This document shows positions 36,093-43,475 of a stretch of 51,675 nt of DNA, in pieces (within the stretch, counting starts at the first letter, position 1; each line of letters opens with the position of its first letter). The DNA is taken from positions 1 to 51,675 of the forward strand of contig JAUWMV010000014.1 in the NCBI GenBank assembly GCA_030613005.1, written 5' to 3'. Origin of the DNA: a bacterium. Its GTDB lineage: Bacteria; UBP14; UBA6098; B30-G16. A program made the translations under genes and the position numbers. The notes beneath the pieces are model-generated. The model did no database searches. It was given only the letters and a program-made list of their open reading frames with translations, and was not told where the DNA came from.

Positions 36093-37262
36093 ATGAAAGT
36101 AAAGCCACTGACAACCCATGAGGTAGGAAGTCTCGCAAAGCCCAATTGGCGTGTTAAAGCGCTCACTGGGAGGACACTATCCGATCGAGACATTGAACAA
36201 GCTGCGGAATGGTCCGCAATCCTCGAGCTTAACGGTGATTCGAAACAGCTTATATCGATATTAATTAAAAGGGAAAATTTCTCAGATCAGGATAAAGCTA
36301 CTATTAGGAAATTCTCAGGAATTTTCGGTACGAGACTGCTCGAGAAATCGGGACTGGATTTGGTTTATGATGGCGAGCAAAATCGAATCGAGATGTATGA
36401 GTTCCCGATCCGTCGTTCTGATGGTTTCAATTTTTTAGGACATGTGCGAAGTTTTGATAATAAATACTATAGAAAGGCACGCTGTGTTGAGAAGCCATCG
36501 GTTAGAGAGTTATTCCATGTTGAGGAATTTCTCGAAATAAAGTCGTATGCATCGAAGCCGCTTAAAGTTCCCATTACAGGCGCTTATACTATTGTGGATT
36601 GGTCCTTTGATGAGCACTATATGAAACAGCTAAACATAACCGATACCGATTTCCTCAGAAAGCGTCGTAATGTTAGAGCGGAGTTCTTAACCGATGTGAG
36701 CAGGGAGCTAATTTATCCTAACATCCGTGCCTTGATTAAAGCGGGAGCGAAGTATATTCAAATCGATGAGCCAGCTGCCACAACAAAACGTAACGAGATC
36801 GATCTATTCATTCAATCGGTGATAGATTCTGTGGGTGACATCTCGAATGAAATGTTTTTGACTCTTCACATCTGCTTCTCAGATTACACTTTGTTGTTCC
36901 CGGGAATTCGAAAGCTCGAGGGCATTGTGAACGAGATACATCTTGAGTATGCCAACCGCGACACTCGTGAGCTTGGAACATCTTCGAACAAGCGAAAAGG
37001 TTACAAGCTATTGGATACACTTAAAAATTACGATTTTATCGTTGGATTGGGTACTATCGATGTGCATACGGATTTTGTCGAGCCTGCAGAACTTGTTCGC
37101 GATCGAATTCTCTATGCGGTAAATAAAGTGGGCGATCCAGAAAAGATTTTCGTTGCGCCGGATTGTGGGCTTAGAACACGTAATTGGAGGATTTCCTTCG
37201 AGAAACTTAGAAACATGGTCGAGGGTACTCGCATGGCGGAAAAGATTCTCGGCTTAAGATAA
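36093..37262 (+). CDS. Core-type MetE-like methionine synthase (zinc barrel)
   Basis: A 389-aa catalytic barrel of the MetE family, transferring a methyl group to homocysteine. Zinc ligands are visible: His and Cys in HICFSDY, Glu in 'HLEYANRD' and Cys in PDCGLRTR. Homocysteine-binding 'IQIDEPAA' and 'ITGAYTIVDWSF' are also present, as is 'GHVRSFDNKYYRKARCV', characteristic of the short archaeal/core-type enzymes rather than E. coli MetE. Core-type enzymes may take methyl groups from corrinoid proteins instead of folate; the MTHFR-like neighbour hints at folate. It is the last gene of the three-gene cluster. Confidence 0.82.
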   Translation: MKVKPLTTHEVGSLAKPNWRVKALTGRTLSDRDIEQAAEWSAILELNGDSKQLISILIKRENFSDQDKATIRKFSGIFGTRLLEKSGLDLVYDGEQNRIEMYEFPIRRSDGFNFLGHVRSFDNKYYRKARCVEKPSVRELFHVEEFLEIKSYASKPLKVPITGAYTIVDWSFDEHYMKQLNITDTDFLRKRRNVRAEFLTDVSRELIYPNIRALIKAGAKYIQIDEPAATTKRNEIDLFIQSVIDSVGDISNEMFLTLHICFSDYTLLFPGIRKLEGIVNEIHLEYANRDTRELGTSSNKRKGYKLLDTLKNYDFIVGLGTIDVHTDFVEPAELVRDRILYAVNKVGDPEKIFVAPDCGLRTRNWRISFEKLRNMVEGTRMAEKILGLR

Positions 37263-37332
37263 TATTTTTCAATTCTATTTTTTAGATTTTATTTAATATT
37301 GGATTATTTTATGTAACCTTTGGAGGTTTGAA

Positions 37333-37368
37333 ATGCTTAACAGCGAGAAAGTTAGAATAAGGGGATGA
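37333..37368 (+). other. Possible 11-codon leader-like mini-ORF
   Basis: A good ribosome site (GGAGGT, 37322-37327) stands five nt before an ATG that opens an 11-residue frame (MLNSEKVRIRG) closed by TGA. It lies in the 170-bp convergent spacer before dprA. With no gene downstream on this strand it cannot be an attenuator leader; it may be a relic. Confidence 0.2.
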
Positions 37369-37432
37369 TTAATTTCGATTCAAATCTCAAAAATAATATT
37401 CTCAAATCCGATATTCTATCATCCGATTAATG

Positions 37433-38533
37433 TTAAATAATTCGGACAAATTGCATTCCCGGCAGCTGTTTTATCAAACCCTTAAGTTCAAGCTGCAACA
37501 GAATATTCAGCAACGAGGGCGTATTAAAACCGGCGTTCAGAGCTAAAGCATCGATATGTATCGGTTCATATTTCAACTGCTCAAAAACTTTCCGCAAATC
37601 CTCGCTAAGATTCTGAATGGTTTCGTAACCTTTACTAACAGTTTCTTGCTTAACTACATCGATGCCAAGTTCTTCTAACACATCAGAAGCATTTGTAATT
37701 AAATGAGCTCCTTTTTTAAGCAAAGCATTGGTTCCTTTGCTTTGGGAGGTGGAGGGTGAGCCAGGAACTGCAAAGACTGGTTTGCCTTGAACTTTCGCAT
37801 GCTCTGCTGTAATCAACGCTCCGCTTCTCTCGCCAGCCTCGACAATTACAGCACCCATAGATAATCCGCTGATAATCCTGTTTCGACCGGGGAAATTAAA
37901 TGCTTCAGGCGGTGTTCCGGGCAATAATTCGGATATCACAGCGCCGTTTGCGATAATTTTTTCTACAAGTCCCCTATTTTCTTTCGGATAAATCGTATCT
38001 AGACCACTTCCAAGAACAGCAATAGTTCTTCCGTTAGCTTTCAAAGCAGCGATATGAGCTACGCTATCGATTCCAATAGCCAAACCGCTAACAATTGTTA
38101 ACCCGTATTGCGCCAGTTCAGAAGCCAGATTTTCGGTGAATATTTTCCCGGTAACACTCGGTCTTCTCGTGCCGACAATAGCTATGGCTCGCTCGTCCTG
38201 AGGAAGAATCTCTCCGTGAACAAACAAAATCTGTGGTGCGTGCGGGATATCCAGAAGATTCTTTGGATAACCTTCATCTCCCCATATGAAAACCTTCATT
38301 TTCGCTTTTTCAATACTTTCAATTATTTGGTCTATTTTGCCGACTGCATCAGAGCTAAGAATATTTGAAGCAATTCTATCGCCTAATGCCTGAGCCAGAA
38401 TTTCGTAATCTGCAGAGATAATAGCTTCCGGTGAACCGAACTGTGCTAATAACGATCTAATCTTTACCGAACCCAATCCTTTAGTTAACAACAATCTGAG
38501 AATCGAGCTTAATCTTTCCTTGCTAATATTCAA
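37433..38533 (-). CDS. dprA: DNA processing protein DprA
   Basis: DprA protects incoming single-stranded DNA and loads RecA in transformation. The 366-aa product has the N-terminal SAM/HhH-like part, the Rossmann core (IAIVGTRRPS, 'GLAIGIDSVAHIAAL', 'VLGSGLDTIYP', FNFPGRNRIISGLS, 'GALITAEHA', VFAVPGSP) and a C-terminal winged helix. The start is TTG, with GGAGG at good spacing. It is last in a ribD-obgE-dprA series. Together with type IV pili this makes natural competence possible; ComEC/ComEA genes are not in the window. Confidence 0.95.
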   Translation of the reverse strand: MNISKERLSSILRLLLTKGLGSVKIRSLLAQFGSPEAIISADYEILAQALGDRIASNILSSDAVGKIDQIIESIEKAKMKVFIWGDEGYPKNLLDIPHAPQILFVHGEILPQDERAIAIVGTRRPSVTGKIFTENLASELAQYGLTIVSGLAIGIDSVAHIAALKANGRTIAVLGSGLDTIYPKENRGLVEKIIANGAVISELLPGTPPEAFNFPGRNRIISGLSMGAVIVEAGERSGALITAEHAKVQGKPVFAVPGSPSTSQSKGTNALLKKGAHLITNASDVLEELGIDVVKQETVSKGYETIQNLSEDLRKVFEQLKYEPIHIDALALNAGFNTPSLLNILLQLELKGLIKQLPGMQFVRII

Positions 38534-38554
38534 GCTAACCTCCTATTTGTCATA

Positions 38555-39559
38555 TTACGAAACGTCGATGCGAGCATTTGCAATCTCTTCATTACTCAAA
38601 AGTTTATAAAGATAATTCAGAAGTTCCTTCAAACCGCTTCCGGTAGCGGCACTTATAAGGAATATCTTCTTTCCAGTGTAAATATTGATCCAGTCCTTTT
38701 TAAGAAGTTCATCTGAGGCTGCATCTATTTTGTTTAACGCAATTATACCGGGTCTTCTTAGAAGTTCCGGGTTATATTCTCTGAGTTCCTCAAGAAGAGT
38801 AGCGTATGCGGCGATTGGATTATCGAGTATGTCTAAAAGGAAAATTAGAATTTTAGTTCGTGAAATATGCCTTAAAAACTCGAGACCCATGCCTTTCCCT
38901 AAATGAGCTCCCTCGATTATCCCGGGAATATCTGCCAGCACAATCCTTCTGTATTCGGACAGTTCAGCAATGCCCAAGCCGGGATATTTCGTTGTGAATG
39001 GATAAGATGCAATTTTCGGGTTAGCTCGAGTTAATCGCGAAAGAAGAGTCGATTTACCAGCATTAGGAAGCCCAACTAATCCAACGTCAGCGATCAATCT
39101 TAGCTCGAGAATAATCCAGTATTCCTCGCCAGGTTTGCCTTCCTCGCATATTTCCGGTGCTTGATTTTGCGGCGTTGTGAAGAAAGCGTTGCCACGTCCT
39201 CCTCTTCCGCCACGAGCCACAATATAGTTTCCCTCGATAAAATCTATAATTACTTCTCCGCTCTCCTTGTCAACAACTAATGTTCCCGGAGGAACCTCTA
39301 CGATAAGATTCTTGCCGTTTCTACCATCGCGATTTTTGCCCTCACCGTTGCGACCTCTTTCTGCTTTAAGATGTCTTTTATAATATAAATCTAAGAGAGT
39401 GTGCAATTTTGGATTAACTCTAAGAATCACGTCGCCGCCTTTGCCACCGTTGCCGCCAGCCGGTCCACCCAACGGTTTGTAACTTTCTCTTCGGAAAGCG
39501 ATGCAACCGTTACCACCATCGCCGCCTTTTACGTATATTTTTATTTTATCGATGAACAA
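38555..39559 (-). CDS. obgE: Obg/CgtA GTPase
   Basis: A 334-aa ribosome-associated GTPase acting in 50S assembly and stress control. The glycine-rich Obg fold occupies residues 1-158 (GGDGGNG, GGPAGGNGGKGGD, 'ARGGRGGRGNAFF'), followed by the G domain with GLPNAGKST, DIPGIIEGA and NKID. There is no long C-terminal extension. The start is TTG at 39559, lying 14 bases inside the 3' end of ribD, so translation is probably coupled. Confidence 0.97.
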   Translation of the reverse strand: MFIDKIKIYVKGGDGGNGCIAFRRESYKPLGGPAGGNGGKGGDVILRVNPKLHTLLDLYYKRHLKAERGRNGEGKNRDGRNGKNLIVEVPPGTLVVDKESGEVIIDFIEGNYIVARGGRGGRGNAFFTTPQNQAPEICEEGKPGEEYWIILELRLIADVGLVGLPNAGKSTLLSRLTRANPKIASYPFTTKYPGLGIAELSEYRRIVLADIPGIIEGAHLGKGMGLEFLRHISRTKILIFLLDILDNPIAAYATLLEELREYNPELLRRPGIIALNKIDAASDELLKKDWINIYTGKKIFLISAATGSGLKELLNYLYKLLSNEEIANARIDVS

Positions 39560-40676
39560 TTCTTAACTTTCCTCGCTTGATTTTATCCTCAAAAATGCCA
39601 GTAATTAAAATATCATCGCCCATCCGTTTCGTTTCCACATTAATTAACTTTTTAGCTTGCGAAATTGTCGATGCAAGTTCGGCAGAAATAGCAGTGATAC
39701 CGCTCCTGCCAATTATTTTCGGAGTGATAATCACATACAATCTGTCAGCTACGTTCTCCGTCACAGCCTGCCCAAGCAATGTCGAACCACCCTCCATAAT
39801 TGCGGATATCAAATCATTTTCTGCAAGTTTGCGAAGAACCCAGCCAATTGTGGGTCTGCCGTTGTTTTCGAAGTGCCATATCTCGATATCTCCTTCAGGT
39901 TCACAATCGATCCACGGAGAAATGTGCGACGTAACTAATATTGTCCGAGCCTTATTATCGTTGAAAATATTGTAGTCGCATCGCAGTTTTCGCATTCCGC
40001 CGATGATAACACGCACAGGATTCCTACCCTCGATATTACGCACAGTAAGCTGTGGATTGTCCTTTCTCAACGTTCCAGCTCCAATGATAACTGCATCGTG
40101 AGTGTCTCGTAACATATGAGCGAATCTAAGCGACTCTTCGCTGGATAGCCATCGTGACGAACCGTCAGCAGCAGCAATTTTGCCGTCTATGCTTTGAGCC
40201 CATTTGATGGCAAGGTATGCTCGGTTCTTAGTTATATATGTTGCGAAGTGCTCGATTAATCTGCATGCTTGTGTTTCTAATATCCCTGTTGTAATTTCGA
40301 TTCCTTTGTTTCGCAGAATATCTATCCCGCGACCTTCAACGCACGGATTAGGATCTATCGCACCTATTACGACACGTATGAAACTCTCCTCGGCGATTCT
40401 TTGTGCGCATGGTGGACGCTTGCCCCAATGGCAGCACGGCTCGAGTGTTACATATATTGTAGCCTTATGAAAGGAGTTAATGCCGTTTTTTTTTGCATCG
40501 TTAATTGCTTCGATTTCTGCATGATCTGCACCTGCCTTTTTGTGCCAGCCACGACCTGCAATTTCACCGTCGATAACAATAACAGCGCCTACAGGTGGAT
40601 TAGGCGATGTTCGACCTAAGCCTTTCCGTCCGAGCATTAATGCTTCGCTCATGAATTTCTCGTCTGCGATAATCAT
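39546..40676 (-). CDS. ribD: Bifunctional riboflavin biosynthesis protein RibD
   Basis: RibD deaminates and reduces the pyrimidine intermediate of riboflavin synthesis. The N-terminal deaminase has the zinc motif HAEIEAI and 'EPCCHWGKRPPCAQRI'; the C-terminal reductase begins near residue 150 with 'LAIKWAQSIDGKIAA' and includes 'SDDAVIIGAGTL'-type and 'EGGSTLLGQ' motifs. The 376-aa length is normal. No FMN riboswitch or other rib gene is visible nearby; ribE, ribA/B and ribH must be elsewhere. Confidence 0.96.
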   Translation of the reverse strand: MIIADEKFMSEALMLGRKGLGRTSPNPPVGAVIVIDGEIAGRGWHKKAGADHAEIEAINDAKKNGINSFHKATIYVTLEPCCHWGKRPPCAQRIAEESFIRVVIGAIDPNPCVEGRGIDILRNKGIEITTGILETQACRLIEHFATYITKNRAYLAIKWAQSIDGKIAAADGSSRWLSSEESLRFAHMLRDTHDAVIIGAGTLRKDNPQLTVRNIEGRNPVRVIIGGMRKLRCDYNIFNDNKARTILVTSHISPWIDCEPEGDIEIWHFENNGRPTIGWVLRKLAENDLISAIMEGGSTLLGQAVTENVADRLYVIITPKIIGRSGITAISAELASTISQAKKLINVETKRMGDDILITGIFEDKIKRGKLRIVHR

Positions 40677-40771
40677 ATATTAAATTTACTGGTTTAACAA
40701 TTTTGGCACAAGCAAAAGCATTATTGAATGGACATTCTTGCTTTCATTTAATAATAGACTATTTTAAGCAC

Positions 40772-41161
40772 ATGAAATTTCGGTTCTACACAATAGCAAC
40801 TGTAATATTAGTAGCGGAGATTTTCGTAGCATCTTCCTTTTCCACAACGAAACAACCAATGTTCTTCCCGTGCATGGACAAAGTAATCCATTTCTGCGTT
40901 TTCGCTGTGATAGCTGTGTCGTTGACCGGTGCGTTGCGTGAAAACTCAAAAGTTCGAAGAGGTTATTGGGTTCTTGCAGCTGTTCTTGTGGCGATATACG
41001 GGGCTACAGACGAGTTTCATCAGTATTTCGTGCCGGGAAGAGAATGTTCGATTTTAGATTGGTTTGCGGATGCCACTGGTGCATTTGTTGGCGCACTGAT
41101 ATTCTCCAAAATTCTCAAAAAGGAAAAATTAAATACCCATTCATCCACTGAAAACCAATAA
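40772..41161 (+). CDS. VanZ-like family membrane protein
   Basis: A 129-aa protein with about four membrane helices and the VanZ-family pattern: 'MDKVIHFCVFAV', 'YGATDEFHQYFVPGRECSILDWFADATGAFVG'-type residues DE.HQ...PGR...D...D..G. I prefer ATG 40772 to a TTG at 40703 because the added 23 residues do not look like part of the first helix. VanZ relatives have no firm function beyond low-level teicoplanin resistance in one case. The gene is alone on its strand, between the minus-strand ribD and pyrE. Confidence 0.82.
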   Translation: MKFRFYTIATVILVAEIFVASSFSTTKQPMFFPCMDKVIHFCVFAVIAVSLTGALRENSKVRRGYWVLAAVLVAIYGATDEFHQYFVPGRECSILDWFADATGAFVGALIFSKILKKEKLNTHSSTENQ

Positions 41162-41162
41162 T

Positions 41163-41195
41163 ATGAGAATTCAAAAATAAATTGGTAATTCTCAT
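41163..41195. terminator. Probable bidirectional terminator between vanZ-like gene and pyrE
   Basis: A perfect 9-bp inverted repeat, ATGAGAATT (41163-41171) and AATTCTCAT (41187-41195), fills most of the 38-bp gap between two convergent genes. The 15-nt loop is long and the stem AT-rich, so strength is uncertain. Confidence 0.4.
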
Positions 41196-41199
41196 GAAA

Positions 41200-41787
41200 T
41201 TAAGCTTTAATATTTCTGCTCCCAGGCTTAGTAACTGGGCTTCCACTCTTGCAAAGTGGACAATTGTTTGGCTCGTAAGTTGTTATCGTTAGCTTCAACA
41301 AAGAAATAAAGGGAATATCCCCAAACGGAAGCTCTCTGTTATCTGATCTATCTATAATAGTTAATATAGCCACTGGAATTCCGCCCAAATCTCTCAGAAG
41401 CGAAACGACCTCCATGATAGATTTACCGGTAGTAGCCACGTCCTCGACGACAACGAATTTCGATCCCGGTTCGATACTAAATCCACGTCTAAGTTTTGGT
41501 TTTCCGTTGACTTTTTCAACGAAAATATGCGGTTTTTTTAAAGCTCTTGCTACCTCATGCCCGATAATTATTCCACCCAATGCTGGAGACGCAATCACAT
41601 CTGGTTGCTCAAGTCCCGATAACTTCTCGGCGAGAGCTACACCCACTTTTTTTGCATAATCCGGATACTGAAGCAATTTTGCGCATTGGATGAATCTATT
41701 GCTGTGCAAACCGGAGGATAGCAAGAAATGACCATCCAAAATGGCTCCGGTTTTCTCCAAAATATTCAACAGTTCTTTGGTATTCAT
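41200..41787 (-). CDS. pyrE: Orotate phosphoribosyltransferase
   Basis: Joins orotate to PRPP to make OMP. The 195-aa product shows 'SSGLHSNRFIQCAKLLQYP' , 'ASPALGGIIIGHEVARAL', and the PRPP-binding loop VVVEDVATTGKS. The C-terminal 'CPLCKSG' is common in one OPRTase subgroup. It follows pyrF by 34 bp on the same strand, giving adjacent last steps of UMP synthesis. Confidence 0.95.
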   Translation of the reverse strand: MNTKELLNILEKTGAILDGHFLLSSGLHSNRFIQCAKLLQYPDYAKKVGVALAEKLSGLEQPDVIASPALGGIIIGHEVARALKKPHIFVEKVNGKPKLRRGFSIEPGSKFVVVEDVATTGKSIMEVVSLLRDLGGIPVAILTIIDRSDNRELPFGDIPFISLLKLTITTYEPNNCPLCKSGSPVTKPGSRNIKA

Positions 41788-41821
41788 TGTATCTCTTATA
41801 CTTGCTAATATGTTATATTTA

Positions 41822-42655
41822 TTATGATACTTCAGTTATAGTTTTTCTAATATTGTCTCTTAACTCGATAGCAGCTTTTCTCGAAGCATCCGCGAAATCA
41901 GATCCAGAGGATGCATACAAAATAGACCGCGATGAAGATATAAGCGGTGGAAATGCATCTTTTGTTCGTCCGTATTTAACACATGTTTCGAGATAACCGC
42001 CTTGTGCACCGATGCCCGGAACGAGGAATGGCGCTCTCGGCGCTCTCCTTCGCGCATTCAGATAATTGCTCGGATGCGTTGCTCCAACTACAAGTCCTAT
42101 CCGAACTCCCCATTTATCTCCCCATAACGATACTTTCTCTGCAATACATTTGTAAAGGTCGTCGCAGTTTTCGCAGTCTAATGTTTGAATGTCGCTGAAG
42201 CCTTTATTGCTTGTCATACATATTGCAAAAATTCCCAATCCAGCCTCCACAAACGGGAAAAAAGAATCGCTCCCGATATACGGATTCAGCGTGACAGCAT
42301 CAGCACCGACAATCTTTGAGGTAAAATCGGCATACCGTTCCGCTGTGTGTGGAACATCGCCGAATTTTGCATCCAAAAGCACTGGTATTTCCACCGGAAT
42401 ATAACGTACGACTTTCTCGAGTATATTTACACCGTCGCTACCCAAATCGAGGAAAAACGCGAGATTAGGTTTATAGGCACAGACCAGGTCCTTTGTTGCA
42501 GCAATTATTTCTTGACAAAAGTTAAGCACTCCATCTGCGGAACCGCTAAGATTTGCCGGTAGCTTTTCCGGAACTGGGTCTAAGCCAATAACGAGCCAAG
42601 AATTGTTGGTTTGTGCTGCTGTATTGTATTTTTTCCAGAACAATGTGTCTTTCAT
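41822..42655 (-). CDS. pyrF: Orotidine 5'-phosphate decarboxylase (type 2)
   Basis: Decarboxylates OMP to UMP. The 277-aa length and motifs 'VIGLDPVPEKLP', 'KPNLAFF', 'LLDAKFGDVPHTAERYA' (catalytic D.K..D region), 'VGATHP' and 'PGIGAQGG' place it in the longer type 2 (PyrF2) group. AAGGAG precedes the ATG. It begins nine bases after queE and leads into pyrE. Confidence 0.95.
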   Translation of the reverse strand: MKDTLFWKKYNTAAQTNNSWLVIGLDPVPEKLPANLSGSADGVLNFCQEIIAATKDLVCAYKPNLAFFLDLGSDGVNILEKVVRYIPVEIPVLLDAKFGDVPHTAERYADFTSKIVGADAVTLNPYIGSDSFFPFVEAGLGIFAICMTSNKGFSDIQTLDCENCDDLYKCIAEKVSLWGDKWGVRIGLVVGATHPSNYLNARRRAPRAPFLVPGIGAQGGYLETCVKYGRTKDAFPPLISSSRSILYASSGSDFADASRKAAIELRDNIRKTITEVS

Positions 42656-42664
42656 ATCTTCTCC

Positions 42665-43282
42665 TTATGGAATTTTTAATACTTTGTGAAGTTGGAAACT
42701 GAGACGAGCATTTAAGCCATCGGAAATGATCCATTCTGCGAGCCTTCGAGCAGAGGTTCTGCCCCAGCATGGCTGAAAGTATATTACTGCATCCATATTA
42801 CGTTTTTTGATGAATCTCTTAGCCCAATTGTAATCCTTTTTGTCGGCGATAATAAATGTTATTGCATCTATCGGTCGCAGTAGATCAAGATTTTCTTTGT
42901 GATGGCTGTTTACCTCGCCGCTCGAGGGTGTTTTTACGTCCATGGATATTCTGACACCTTCGAGGAGAAATTTTTCGATAGGAACAGAACCGTTGGTTTC
43001 TATGAGAACTTTTTTCCCAGCCTCGAGCCATTTTTTAACTAACTTATTCGAGCTTTTTTGAAGTAGCGGTTCACCACCGGTAAGCAATATCCATTCCGAT
43101 TTTGCCAGAATACCTCTATCAACAATGTCGGCAAAGGGAACTTCAGAACCACCTCGATGAGCTTCTGGAGTGTCACACCAGGTGCAGTGGAGATTGCAAC
43201 CTGCAAGGCGAATTAGAATACATGGTTGTCCGGTAAGCATTCCCTCGCCTACAAGAGTTGGTGAAATTTGAAGCACCCGCAT
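42665..43282 (-). CDS. queE: 7-carboxy-7-deazaguanine synthase
   Basis: Radical SAM enzyme in the queuosine/deazaguanine pathway. The 205-aa product has 'TLVGEGMLTGQPCILIRLAGC', the CxxxCxxC cluster motif (CNLHCTWC), 'LTGGEPLLQ' and 'IETNGSVP'. Short length and position of the cluster motif near residue 29 are as in other QueE proteins. No queC/queD/queF is adjacent, and the coupling to pyrF (nine-base gap) looks fortuitous rather than functional. Confidence 0.93.
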   Translation of the reverse strand: MRVLQISPTLVGEGMLTGQPCILIRLAGCNLHCTWCDTPEAHRGGSEVPFADIVDRGILAKSEWILLTGGEPLLQKSSNKLVKKWLEAGKKVLIETNGSVPIEKFLLEGVRISMDVKTPSSGEVNSHHKENLDLLRPIDAITFIIADKKDYNWAKRFIKKRNMDAVIYFQPCWGRTSARRLAEWIISDGLNARLSFQLHKVLKIP

Positions 43283-43475
43283 TTTAAATAGTTCCTTCAG
43301 TAAAATGCAAACTCGATCAATACTCCCATATTTTTAGATATAAATCCGTTGGTTATTAACTTGTTATTAGTTTAACCAATTCACCTGCATAATCCAGTTT
43401 AAATTTCGAAAAAATAATATTCGTGCCCAAAAAGTTGAAAATTTGCAGATCGTCCAGTCCGATTGTCGGTGATTA

